This document shows positions 6,553 to 14,747 of a stretch of DNA of 18,065 bases, piece after piece. Where the stretch lies: assembly GCA_934678915.1 (NCBI GenBank), contig CAKUSF010000034.1, positions 1-18,065 on the forward strand, given 5' to 3'. Every line of letters begins with the position of its first letter. The stretch's first letter is position 1. Origin of the DNA: an uncultured Bacteroidales bacterium (GTDB taxonomy: Bacteria; Bacteroidota; Bacteroidia; Bacteroidales; UBA932). Made by a program: the position numbers and the translations under genes. The notes below the pieces were generated by a model that worked only from the letters and a program-made list of their open reading frames with translations, had not been told where the DNA came from and made no database searches.

Positions 6553-7968
6553 CTACAGAATCTTCTCAATGTCTAGTTCCCTATGGGAAATAGTAATCTT
6601 TATGTCAAATCGGTCTGCCAAATGCTGCGCCAAATGTTCAGCACAATAGACGGAACGATGCTGACCACCTGTACATCCGAAGCAGACTTGAAGATGAGTG
6701 AACTTCCGTTCGATAAAGCACTTGACATGATTATCAACCAGTTCATAGACATTATTCAAGAATTTTGTCACCCCTCCGTCGTCCTCAAGAAAAGTAATGA
6801 CTTCTTTGTCCAAGCCGGTGAACTGACGGTAATGCTCGTACTTTCCAGGATTATTGATTGCCCGGCAGTCGAACACATAGCCTCCACCGTTGCCGGTCGT
6901 GTCAACTGGGATTCCTTTCTTATAGGCGAAACTGAACACCTTCACTTCAAGACGTTTGTCCTCCGCAATGTTGTTGAACTGAGACATCGTTGTAAGCTTA
7001 GTTAGAATCTCGTTCAAGTAAGGATAATCCTCGAAAGGTTTCTGAAGAAGACGACGAAGATTGCTCAAAGCATAAGGAACACTGGCAAGGAAATGAGGTT
7101 TCTTTTCGAAATAGCCCCTGAAACCATAGGCTCCCAGAACCTGAAGTGTCCTAAAGAGGACGAACAAGCGGAGCCGTTCATTGAAATGTTCCTCGTTGAC
7201 CTCCGTGAAGCCTTTCAAAGCTCTTAGATAAGTCTGTATCATCTCCTTACGCAGGTTCTCAGGGTAACGGGATTTAGCCTGCCAAATGAATGAAGCCACA
7301 TCGTAGTAAATCGGTCCCCTACGTCCACCCTGAAAATCAATAAAGTACGGTTCCCCGTCCTTCATCATAACGTTACGCGCCTGAAAATCCCGGTACATGA
7401 AGGTGTCGCCCATGTCCTGCATAAGGTCCATCTTCAGTCTCTCGAAATCGTCCTGAAGTCGGACTTCATTAAATTCCAGTCCAGTAGCCTTCAGGAAGCA
7501 ATACTTGAAATAGTTCAGGTCAAAAAGGATCATCCGCTCGTTGAACTCTGGTTCCGGGAAGCAGACTGACCAGTCCAGTCCCTCAGCTCCCTTGAACTGG
7601 AGTTTCGGAAGCATCTCCATGGCTCGGCACAAAAGACGACACTCGTAAGAGCTATATTCTCCACTCTCACGTCCTTGAGTGACAACATTATAGAGCTGGT
7701 CATCACCAAGGTCCTCCTGAATGTAGCGCATTCTGTCTTCGCTGACAGCCAGCACCTTAGGCACTTTTATCCCTTTACTGAGGAAGTGTGCGCTAAGACT
7801 GACGAAGGCGTTGTTCTCATCGCGGTTCGTTCCAATGACACCAATAATAGAGATATTCCCGCCCTTAAGACGGAAATATCTCCTATTGCTTCCTGAGGAG
7901 TTTAGTTCCTCCGCATCGCTCACTTTCTGACCTGTGTATTTTTCAAATAGTTGCTTGAGTTTGTCCAT
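6553..7968 (-). CDS. AmgK-like sugar kinase (APH fold) fused to a RapZ C-terminal domain
   Basis: The 471-residue protein begins at the ATG at 7968; the family N-terminus MDKLKQLFEKYTG starts there, and upstream codons fall in the previous gene. Residues 1 to about 325 are an aminoglycoside-phosphotransferase-type kinase: RRYFRL (29-34), QEDLGDDQLY (84-93), the catalytic loop YRDFQARN (192-199, Asp194 and Asn199) and the metal-binding IDFQGG (210-215). This resembles AmgK, which phosphorylates MurNAc at C1. Residues about 340-471 match the C-terminal domain of RapZ: YVFDCRAINNPG, TGLDKEV and GCTGGQHRSV (431-440). The RapZ N-terminal P-loop NTPase domain is absent. Known: in E. coli this domain binds glucosamine-6-phosphate and an sRNA. 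Inference: it may tune the kinase to the amino-sugar pool. Domain calls are strong; MurNAc as substrate is likely but untested. Confidence 0.86.
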   Translation of the reverse strand: MDKLKQLFEKYTGQKVSDAEELNSSGSNRRYFRLKGGNISIIGVIGTNRDENNAFVSLSAHFLSKGIKVPKVLAVSEDRMRYIQEDLGDDQLYNVVTQGRESGEYSSYECRLLCRAMEMLPKLQFKGAEGLDWSVCFPEPEFNERMILFDLNYFKYCFLKATGLEFNEVRLQDDFERLKMDLMQDMGDTFMYRDFQARNVMMKDGEPYFIDFQGGRRGPIYYDVASFIWQAKSRYPENLRKEMIQTYLRALKGFTEVNEEHFNERLRLFVLFRTLQVLGAYGFRGYFEKKPHFLASVPYALSNLRRLLQKPFEDYPYLNEILTKLTTMSQFNNIAEDKRLEVKVFSFAYKKGIPVDTTGNGGGYVFDCRAINNPGKYEHYRQFTGLDKEVITFLEDDGGVTKFLNNVYELVDNHVKCFIERKFTHLQVCFGCTGGQHRSVYCAEHLAQHLADRFDIKITISHRELDIEKIL

Positions 7969-7981
7969 TACGAGTAACTTG

Positions 7982-9259
7982 TTAGTAAAGACTGTTGTAG
8001 GTGGCAGTCCTGTTCGAATAATAGTTGTACTGATTGGCCAGTTTTCCGTACATCTGGCCGAGCACTTCCAGATAAGGTTTTCCTTCAACAAGGGTCAACC
8101 TATAAACCGTGTCATCTACTTTGTAGAAATCCAGCCCGTCCATGGTGATTGTGTCGTAATCATCAGGAAGATCCTCAACCAGAGCGCCTGATGGAGGGAC
8201 TATGACTTCGTACTGACCGTTGGAGTTAACAATGTAGAAGACTCCGTCTTGATAGTAGTACGGTTGGTTGGCGTAGGCGTAACTCTGTACAAGGCCAAGT
8301 CTGTCGGCAAGAGAATAAGCATTGTTGGCTCTTGTGGAGTTAAGGGCAAATGCATTATTCTGTGCAGCGATGGTGGCGTTGTTTTGAGCAATGATACGAT
8401 TCTGCTCTTCAATGATACGGTTGTTGGCATCAATAGCCCGGTACATCCTGTAGGTGTTGTTGTAGTAGGCAAAGCGAACCGAAGCGAAAGCCAAGTCTGA
8501 AATTGCACGGTCAATGCATACTCCGAAAGGAGGACGGCAGACTACGAATATGTCGCCATAAGGTCTGTAGTAGATTCCATCGTAAATACAGTACTCTACA
8601 CCCCAATATGTTACCCTTCTATAGCGCGGAGGAAGACGATGGACTCTATAGCCGTAGTAGTGATGGTCATGCGCCCAAAAATGCCCAGGGCGATCATAAG
8701 GCATGAAATCACGATCACGTGGCGGGATTCTGTGGACATTCCTGTCCTCGCCAATTCTCATAAAATCACTACGACTTTCGCGCATCACATCACGTCTGCC
8801 GTCATAAGTTGTCAAGCCTCCTCTTGTGGCATTGCCAACTCTTTGAGAGCTCTCTCTTCGGGAATCAGATGAAGCAGATCGGGAGGAATTGCTTCTCGTG
8901 GAAGAAGAACCAATCTGCCTAGCTACTCTTCCTTCGGAAGAACGGCTTGAAGTTGTTGATTCTCGTCTGCTAGAGGACGAACTTCTTACATTAGAAGACT
9001 CTCTGGAGGATGATGAAGACCTAGCTTCGGCACTGCTTCTGCGGTTGTTGTCCTGAGAGCTGCGGGTAGAAGTTCTGGTAGATGAAGCACTCCTTGTAGA
9101 AGAAGAACTTCTGGAAGATGAGCGGGAACTCTGAGAAGAAGCCGTGCTGCCACTTCTTGAAGAGGAAGACCGCCTTTCTTGAGAATATGAATCTACAGGG
9201 ATGGCAAGCATCGCTAACGAAAGAGCCGATGCAAGCGCAAAGTTCAGAATGTTCTTCAT
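7982..9259 (-). CDS. secreted Ser/Arg-rich DUF6515-type protein, function unknown
   Basis: The 425-residue protein has a Sec signal peptide (1 to about 26, core FALASALSLAMLAI). A striking low-complexity stretch built almost only of Ser and Arg follows (about 28-141). Then comes an aromatic and proline-rich part (180-245, with HFWAHDHHYYGYR), a helical Asn/Gln/Ile segment that could form a coiled coil (about 277-310, repeats of NNRIIEEQNRII type) and a C-terminal domain with YYYQDGVFYIVNSNGQYEV, VPPSGALVEDLPD and EGKPYLEVLG, which resembles DUF6515. It should be periplasmic or on the outer membrane, strongly positively charged at its N-terminus. It sits between namZ (20 bases) and the kinase (13 bases), so it is made together with cell-wall salvage enzymes. 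Binding of peptidoglycan or other polyanions is a guess. I do not know a function for the family. Confidence 0.78.
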   Translation of the reverse strand: MKNILNFALASALSLAMLAIPVDSYSQERRSSSSRSGSTASSQSSRSSSRSSSSTRSASSTRTSTRSSQDNNRRSSAEARSSSSSRESSNVRSSSSSRRESTTSSRSSEGRVARQIGSSSTRSNSSRSASSDSRRESSQRVGNATRGGLTTYDGRRDVMRESRSDFMRIGEDRNVHRIPPRDRDFMPYDRPGHFWAHDHHYYGYRVHRLPPRYRRVTYWGVEYCIYDGIYYRPYGDIFVVCRPPFGVCIDRAISDLAFASVRFAYYNNTYRMYRAIDANNRIIEEQNRIIAQNNATIAAQNNAFALNSTRANNAYSLADRLGLVQSYAYANQPYYYQDGVFYIVNSNGQYEVIVPPSGALVEDLPDDYDTITMDGLDFYKVDDTVYRLTLVEGKPYLEVLGQMYGKLANQYNYYSNRTATYNSLY

Positions 9260-9279
9260 GATGATTCGATGTTAAGTGG

Positions 9280-10572
9280 TTAATTATAAAGCCAATACTT
9301 TCTGGAAAGTTTCTTGAAGGCATCCACATCCTTAGACCAATAGTCAACGATGTCTTGAACTTTCAGACGTTTTCCGAAAGCCGTTCTTACATAATCTGTA
9401 CCACAAACCTTATCGAACATGTTGTTACGGCCCTTTGAAAGGGCAAACGGATTCTTGTCCGGATAGAGCTCATTCACAGCCTGCATCACATAGAACTGAG
9501 TTAATGTGCAGAAGGCCGCCTCATAGTCAGTGTAGTGGAACTGAACACCATGAATGAGTTTCCCCTGAAGACTCCCGGAGAACGGCTTAAAATGGATAGT
9601 CCTGAAAGCCACACCAGGAAGGTTGTAGCTATCCAGCCGAGCCTTCAATGCGTCCGCATCAATCCATTCAGCGGCAAAGACCTCGAACGGAAGGGTGTAG
9701 CCGATGCCTATGTTAAGATACCCTTGGAACTCTCCAGCTATCCCGGAAGACGGGTAATTCACAGCAGATTGAGGGTAAGGAATATTCGGAGACGGAAGCA
9801 CCCATGGCAGATTCGTGTCCTGATAGAGCATATTCCTGTGCCATCCTTCCATCGGAATGACGGAAAGTTTGCATTTAAGCGGTGTCTCGTTGCCTTTCTC
9901 TCCGCAGTTCAGACCCTCCTCGTTGATCATGATCGCTAGCTCACCTACCGTAAGGCCGTAGATGTAAGGGATGCGGAACTCACTCACAAAAGAATGAAAT
10001 CCAGGCTCTACTAGACAGCCTTCTACTTTGTTACCACCCAATGGATTAGGCCTGTCAAGGACCATCACCTCTATGTTGTTCTCAGCACAAGCACGCATCA
10101 CAAGGCCAAGAGTACTGATGAATGTGTACGAGCGACTGCCTATGTCCTGGATGTCATAGACAACGACATCCAGTCCATCAAGCATCTTTTTGCTTGGCTT
10201 ACGATTGGCTCCATAAACGGAATAGACTGGGATTCCGGTCTTTGCATCCCTAAAATCCTCGACATGAGAACCAGCGTAGGCATCCCCCCTGACTCCATGC
10301 TCAGGAGCGAACAAAGCCTTTAGATTTACTCCCGGAGCATCATTGAGGATGTCTATGGTGGAACGAAGATTGCGATCGACACCACTTGGGTTTGTAACCA
10401 AGCCTACATTCTTTCCCACAAGGCCCTCGAAACCACGTCCTTCAAGGACTTCAATCCCAGTACGTACAACCTGCTTTTGGGCAGCGTTAACCATGAATGA
10501 TGAAACTACTACTGCTGAAAGCAGGGCAGTGAATATTCTTTTAAATGAGCTCATATATTCATTAATTTTCAT
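9280..10572 (-). CDS. namZ: exo-beta-N-acetylmuramidase NamZ (DUF1343)
   Basis: The 430-residue protein has an N-terminal signal peptide (hydrophobic core about 12-30, likely cut near VNA-AQK) and one DUF1343 domain filling the rest. Recognisable segments are GLVTNPSGVD (57-66), FAPEHGVRGD (88-97), YDIQDIGSRSYTF (139-151) and LDRPNPLGG (172-180). Known: this family (GH171) removes MurNAc from the non-reducing ends of peptidoglycan glycan chains. It should act in the periplasm and supply free MurNAc or cut down muropeptides. It lies 8 bases after the AmpG-like gene and upstream of the kinase and nucleotidyltransferase genes, which is what a MurNAc-recycling route would need. Met7 (10554) is an alternative start that would give a more usual signal peptide. 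The family call is firm. Confidence 0.92.
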   Translation of the reverse strand: MKINEYMSSFKRIFTALLSAVVVSSFMVNAAQKQVVRTGIEVLEGRGFEGLVGKNVGLVTNPSGVDRNLRSTIDILNDAPGVNLKALFAPEHGVRGDAYAGSHVEDFRDAKTGIPVYSVYGANRKPSKKMLDGLDVVVYDIQDIGSRSYTFISTLGLVMRACAENNIEVMVLDRPNPLGGNKVEGCLVEPGFHSFVSEFRIPYIYGLTVGELAIMINEEGLNCGEKGNETPLKCKLSVIPMEGWHRNMLYQDTNLPWVLPSPNIPYPQSAVNYPSSGIAGEFQGYLNIGIGYTLPFEVFAAEWIDADALKARLDSYNLPGVAFRTIHFKPFSGSLQGKLIHGVQFHYTDYEAAFCTLTQFYVMQAVNELYPDKNPFALSKGRNNMFDKVCGTDYVRTAFGKRLKVQDIVDYWSKDVDAFKKLSRKYWLYN

Positions 10573-10580
10573 TTCGTTGA

Positions 10581-11912
10581 TTATTTCTTTCCATATTCTG
10601 GGTCAATCTTGCGGTCTGCGAAGAATGTCACAGCCACCGTGGCGATGCAACAGACAATGACCATCCAGAAGAAGCCTTTGTAGCCAAGCGATTCTTGAAG
10701 GAAGCCTGCGAACATGCCTGGAATCATCATGCTCAGTGCCATAAAGCAAGTACAGAACGCATAGTGGGAAGTCTTGAACTCTCCTTCCGAGAAATACATC
10801 ATGTAGAGCATGTAGGCTGTGAATCCAAAACCGTAGCCGAACTGCTCAATAGCGATACACGTGCAGATGGTCGCAAAGCTGGTAGGTTGTACGACTGCAA
10901 GATAGACGAACGACAGACAAGGGAGAGTCATGAAGGCGGCCATGATCCAAATGGACTTTTTCAAGCCCAATTTAGAAGCGAGAAGACCACCGAGGATGCC
11001 ACCGAGCAGAAGGAATATCACTCCTAGAGTTCCGTAGGCAATACCGACCTGTGCTGTCTGCATTCCAAGCCCACCGGCATCTCTGGCTGCGACAAGGAAC
11101 GGAGTGCACATCTTGATGAGAAAGGCTTCCGGAAGGCGATAGCATAGCATGAATATGATAGCGAGCCAAACGCCCGGTTTCTTGAAGTAGGTGGTGACAG
11201 TGCGTCCGAAGCCTTCGAATATTTCTGACACCTTATTACTCGAATCTTCTTGAATATTAGGCACATCGGACTCCGGCTTAGGAATGGCAAAAGTGTGGTA
11301 AAGAGTCAGGGCCGTGAGAAGGATTCCGGAGCCACCGACTGTCAACTGCCAAGCTAGAGGAACATTTCCTGTCTTTGTCTCAAGCAGACCTGCGACCGCA
11401 ACGATCACACCGTTACCGAACACGTTGGCAAGCCTGTAGAATGTACTTCTTACTCCAACGAACGCTGCCTGACTGCTCTGGCTTTGGGCCAGCATGTAGA
11501 ATCCGTCAGCAGCGATGTCGTGCGTTGCCGATGCGAATGCTGCAAAGACAAAAAGGATAAGGGTAAACGTGAACAAGCTCATCGGAGTCGTTCCGGCAGC
11601 AATTGCCTCCGATGAAGGATGAGGCATTGTAAGAGCTTGAACGACAAAGGCTATGGACATGATGATCTGCATCGTGATGATCCACCATCTCTTTGTCTTA
11701 ATGATGTCCACAAACGGGCTCCAAAGGAACTTTAGAGTCCATGGGAGATAAAGTAAAGAAGTGAACAGAGCCATCTGCCCGTTAGGAACACCCATCTTGG
11801 CGAACATCAGGACAGACACATTGTTGACTAGGAAATATGGGATACCCTCCACAAAATAGAGGGTAGGAATCCACATCCAAGGGTTACGCTTAGTAAAGTT
11901 AATGTTATTCAT
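10581..11912 (-). CDS. AmpG-like MFS permease for muropeptides
   Basis: The 443-residue MFS protein has about 12 membrane helices. The N-terminal segment YFVEGIPYFLVNNVSVLMF and the loop LPWTLKFLWSPFVDI match the AmpG branch of the major facilitator superfamily; ATHDIAADGFYM (about 139-150) is the other diagnostic stretch. Known: AmpG imports GlcNAc-anhydroMurNAc and its peptides from periplasm to cytoplasm with protons. Here it is 14 bases after the SpoIID fusion and 8 before namZ, both acting on glycan, so import of wall fragments is the natural role. Whether it takes free MurNAc or disaccharides cannot be seen. Other sugar-transporting MFS proteins are possible but fit the motifs less well. 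Confidence 0.85.
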   Translation of the reverse strand: MNNINFTKRNPWMWIPTLYFVEGIPYFLVNNVSVLMFAKMGVPNGQMALFTSLLYLPWTLKFLWSPFVDIIKTKRWWIITMQIIMSIAFVVQALTMPHPSSEAIAAGTTPMSLFTFTLILFVFAAFASATHDIAADGFYMLAQSQSSQAAFVGVRSTFYRLANVFGNGVIVAVAGLLETKTGNVPLAWQLTVGGSGILLTALTLYHTFAIPKPESDVPNIQEDSSNKVSEIFEGFGRTVTTYFKKPGVWLAIIFMLCYRLPEAFLIKMCTPFLVAARDAGGLGMQTAQVGIAYGTLGVIFLLLGGILGGLLASKLGLKKSIWIMAAFMTLPCLSFVYLAVVQPTSFATICTCIAIEQFGYGFGFTAYMLYMMYFSEGEFKTSHYAFCTCFMALSMMIPGMFAGFLQESLGYKGFFWMVIVCCIATVAVTFFADRKIDPEYGKK

Positions 11913-11926
11913 TATGTGATTGTTGT

Positions 11927-14155
11927 TTATCTTCTCTCCAATTTGCTACCCGGATAGTAGTGGAACAGAATCTGATCAAAGGAATAGCCTCTGCTGGCCA
12001 TCACAGCCGCTCCGATTTGGCACAGGCCAACACCATGCCCCCAACCGGCACCGTCAAGAATTAATTGATCCCCCACCCACTTCACGTCAAATGCAGAACT
12101 CTTCAGATGGGAATCTGAGAGCCATCTGCGAATGATCAGTTCCTTTCCGATAACCATAGATTTTTTGTCTCCTATAACCCTTAATTTCTTAAGTCTCCCA
12201 GAAGGGCCTCTTTCAATCGGAACTAGGTCTCGAACGGTACCGAAATCAATTCCAGAACGTCTGCGAATCAGGTCGGACACTTCTGTCCTTGAATATTCAG
12301 TCCTCCATCGGTAGAAATCTTTCGTTTCCAGATCGTAGTCATTAAGCACTTGTGACAAAATCTTTTCATCATTCGTGTCACAGAACACATCTCCGCCTTC
12401 TTGGCAATCTGGGGTGTCCGGAAGTGCTTGAAGGTATGGATAGTCTTTGTCTTCCCAACACGTACTGAAAAGTTCCATGCGGCCTCCGCAACATTTAGAG
12501 AAACGAGCATCGCAAATCTCGCCTTCGGATGTAAGGACGAGTCCCCATGTCTGGTCTATGGCTTTGCGGACGGTGTCGCCTACAGCCATAGTAAGTCCTT
12601 GGTAGCGTTGGCAATGATCATCAGCGCAAACATCGAATAGGGTGTGATCATCGTGGTCGAACCATTTGATGTACTCCTCTTCGTTGGTCGCTTCGACAGG
12701 CTCTGCGACCGATATGGCAGGTTCAGCGACCGGAGCCGATCCCTGAGCCTGTCGAAGGGACTGGTTTCTACGATGATCAACTTGAGCCATAACCCATGAT
12801 CTGGAAATCACAGCATGAGCCTTAAGGAACTCAAGACCAGCAGAAGACTTCATCTCCGAAGAGATTACGCTCAAAAGATAATCCTCAACTCCGACAATGT
12901 TCACAGCTGTAACTTTGTCACCGTCAACGATGAATTTCAAGGTTCCTGCGAACTTCTGTGTCACCTTGCGTTCCCAATGGAAATCCACTCCAATGGTCAC
13001 TCCGTAAAGAATGAATGATGGCTCAGCGAACATCGTTGCCTCAGTCTGCGCCTCGAACACTAGTTCATCATAAAGGGCTCCGTTATACGAAATCCTGCCA
13101 TCGTGATACTCCACCGCTTGACGTCCTGCTCCATCAGAAATAATCTCAAACTCGATTTTCTGACCAAACATAATGCCCACTTCAAGCTTACGTTGGGTTC
13201 TTGTCAAACGCCAGATGATTTCTTTTTGAGTATCTTCCGAGGCTGAAACCTCTTCAACAACCTGCGACAACAATGCTGAATCCAATTTGTCGAAATCCTC
13301 TTTCTCAGGAGCGACATAGACTCCAGCCATGTCAGCGCAACCAGGACTCATCGCCAGATGGTCTTCCGCAGACGAAAAATAATTGTGCGGGCGATGCTTT
13401 TCTCTGAATATGACAACAGAGCGATACTCGCCTTCATGACACCAAGCCACTAGATTTAGCCTTGGCTCAATTGAACCCTCAGGAATGGGTGCGCAATCCA
13501 AAAGCCTGTAGAACAACTTGGCCACAGACTTGGCAGTGGCTCCACTGAGGACGAACACCCCGTGAGCATATTCATTAAGATGGAATAGCTTGGCTTCTTT
13601 GACGTTTGCCAAATATTCAAGAGATGGGGCCTCGACTGAGTCCAAAAGCTCATCGACCCTGTTTTGTAGTGGCATTAGGCCTTGTGGACATGCTTGAAAA
13701 TGCATGTGGTCCGGTGCTGAAGCCCCACTTTCGGGTCCGTTATAAAAGCCGACAAAGTCATTATTCTCGTGAATAAAATCAAGAAGGTCTTGATAACGAT
13801 GCCAGATCGACTGAGGAATGTGATCAGAACTTGAAATCACAAGGTGGGAAGGAAAAATCGGATACGGATTAAGCGTCACACGATACTTCCTTCCCTTTCG
13901 TCCTTCAAACTCGATGTTAGTCTGTTCTTTAGGACGGTTTTCAGGGCAGAGAAAGCACGGTCTTCTGCTAATGGATTCCTTGTCCAAAGCTGCCTCAGAG
14001 GATATTCTTCGGCAAGGATTGTACTGGACTGTAACAGTAAGTCCGCCCACTTCCAGATGTTTGATTTCGGTTTTCTTGAGATTACGGTAATTCTCCGCAG
14101 CCATAGGCCAGACCGAAAGCTGGTCCTTAATGAATTTGTCAATTTGATTATCCAT
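11927..14155 (-). CDS. fusion of HIT-like DUF4922 domain and SpoIID/LytB domain
   Basis: The 742-residue protein has two parts. Residues 1 to about 320 look like DUF4922, related to the GalT/Apa2 branch of the HIT superfamily: a CFLC pair (67-70), FPSHLVISSSDHIPQ (101-115) and the active-site-like HMHFQ (150-154). Members of that branch move nucleotidyl groups between sugar phosphates or act as nucleotide phosphorylases. Residues about 321-742 are SpoIID-like: VEDYLLSVISSEM (423-435, with Glu434 at the position of the catalytic glutamate), ALKAHAV-type FLKAHAVISRSW and GWGHGVGLCQIGAA (704-717). Known: SpoIID is a lytic transglycosylase on stem-peptide-free glycan, normally outside the cell. 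No signal peptide or membrane helix is visible, so as annotated the whole protein is cytosolic. Residues 467-489 come from an inserted palindromic repeat. The start overlaps the NUDIX stop as TGATG. Joint function is unknown. Confidence 0.85.
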   Translation of the reverse strand: MDNQIDKFIKDQLSVWPMAAENYRNLKKTEIKHLEVGGLTVTVQYNPCRRISSEAALDKESISRRPCFLCPENRPKEQTNIEFEGRKGRKYRVTLNPYPIFPSHLVISSSDHIPQSIWHRYQDLLDFIHENNDFVGFYNGPESGASAPDHMHFQACPQGLMPLQNRVDELLDSVEAPSLEYLANVKEAKLFHLNEYAHGVFVLSGATAKSVAKLFYRLLDCAPIPEGSIEPRLNLVAWCHEGEYRSVVIFREKHRPHNYFSSAEDHLAMSPGCADMAGVYVAPEKEDFDKLDSALLSQVVEEVSASEDTQKEIIWRLTRTQRKLEVGIMFGQKIEFEIISDGAGRQAVEYHDGRISYNGALYDELVFEAQTEATMFAEPSFILYGVTIGVDFHWERKVTQKFAGTLKFIVDGDKVTAVNIVGVEDYLLSVISSEMKSSAGLEFLKAHAVISRSWVMAQVDHRRNQSLRQAQGSAPVAEPAISVAEPVEATNEEEYIKWFDHDDHTLFDVCADDHCQRYQGLTMAVGDTVRKAIDQTWGLVLTSEGEICDARFSKCCGGRMELFSTCWEDKDYPYLQALPDTPDCQEGGDVFCDTNDEKILSQVLNDYDLETKDFYRWRTEYSRTEVSDLIRRRSGIDFGTVRDLVPIERGPSGRLKKLRVIGDKKSMVIGKELIIRRWLSDSHLKSSAFDVKWVGDQLILDGAGWGHGVGLCQIGAAVMASRGYSFDQILFHYYPGSKLERR
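12691..12757. repeat. palindromic (REP-like) repeat inserted in frame in a gene
   Basis: The ends are perfect 13-bp inverted repeats, cttcgacaggctc (12691-12703) and gagcctgtcgaag (12745-12757), around a core holding two copies of gcgaccg. On the gene's strand it encodes LRQAQGSAPVAEP and VAEPVEA (residues 467-489), a peptide motif I recognise from a palindromic family scattered through many bacterial genomes, often annotated inside reading frames. It falls between the two halves of the SpoIID domain, in a region likely to be a surface loop, and keeps the frame. Confidence 0.85.
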
Positions 14156-14745
14156 CAGAGCAATGCCAGTAAAGTGTCTTTGATCGATTTGAACTCCTGT
14201 TCAAAATTTGGAGTAAACAGTCCTTTGCCTAAATTCGTTTCTATCTCGCTCATCGTCCAGTATCGGCCATCCGAGACCTCATCAAGGTCTGGTTTTAGGA
14301 CAAAATTGCCAACGGCAGCGAAAACATTGACCAATTCTTTCTCACGAGCAGACTCCCAAACGTAAGACTTCAGATAAATCGGATTGAACTCACGAAAGCC
14401 CAATTCCTCGAAAGATTCCCTAAAAAGGGCCTCTTCCAAACTTTCCCCATAGTCAACATGGCCTCCCACAGCAGTGTCCCAACGGCCAGGAAGAAGCGCC
14501 TTCTTCATTGAGCGTTTCTGGACATAGAGGCATCCTTCGCGATTAATGATGTGAAGATGGACAACAGGATGCATCAGTTTAGATCCATCATGGACGGATT
14601 TCCTGGTTGCTTGACCAATCACCAAACCATTCTCCTCAACAACAGGGACCATTTCCCCTGTTGGACGGGGATGGGGTCCTGGATTGTCAGCTGAGGGCAG
14701 AGGTAGGATCTCTGGCGTGTCAGACATGTAGATCAAATCAAACAT
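14155..14745 (-). CDS. NUDIX hydrolase (IDI/YfcD-like)
   Basis: The 196-residue protein (from the ATG at 14745) carries an intact Nudix box at about 95-117: Gly95, Glu101, Arg109-Glu110, Glu113-Glu114 and Gly116, the metal-binding helix. The flanks VIGQATRKSVHDGSKLMHPVVHLHI and LLPGRWDTAVGG are those of the isopentenyl-diphosphate-isomerase-like/YfcD branch, whose natural substrate is usually unclear. It probably hydrolyses a nucleoside diphosphate derivative in the cytosol. A TTG at 14751 would overlap the transporter stop, and Met7 (14727) starts at MSDTPEI; 14745 is a compromise. The stop overlaps the next ATG by one base (TGATG), which suggests coupled translation with the HIT-SpoIID fusion. 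Function beyond the fold is not known. Confidence 0.85.
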   Translation of the reverse strand: MFDLIYMSDTPEILPLPSADNPGPHPRPTGEMVPVVEENGLVIGQATRKSVHDGSKLMHPVVHLHIINREGCLYVQKRSMKKALLPGRWDTAVGGHVDYGESLEEALFRESFEELGFREFNPIYLKSYVWESAREKELVNVFAAVGNFVLKPDLDEVSDGRYWTMSEIETNLGKGLFTPNFEQEFKSIKDTLLALL

Positions 14746-14747
14746 AA

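Noticed and set aside
7969..8091. N-terminal extension of the kinase-RapZ gene by 41 codons
   Set aside because: The extra codons lie within the end of the DUF6515 gene in another frame, and the kinase family begins at MDKLKQ.
8880..9180. Ser/Arg-coding tract considered as a nucleotide repeat array
   Set aside because: The bases show no fixed period; the codons vary freely and only the amino-acid composition is kept.
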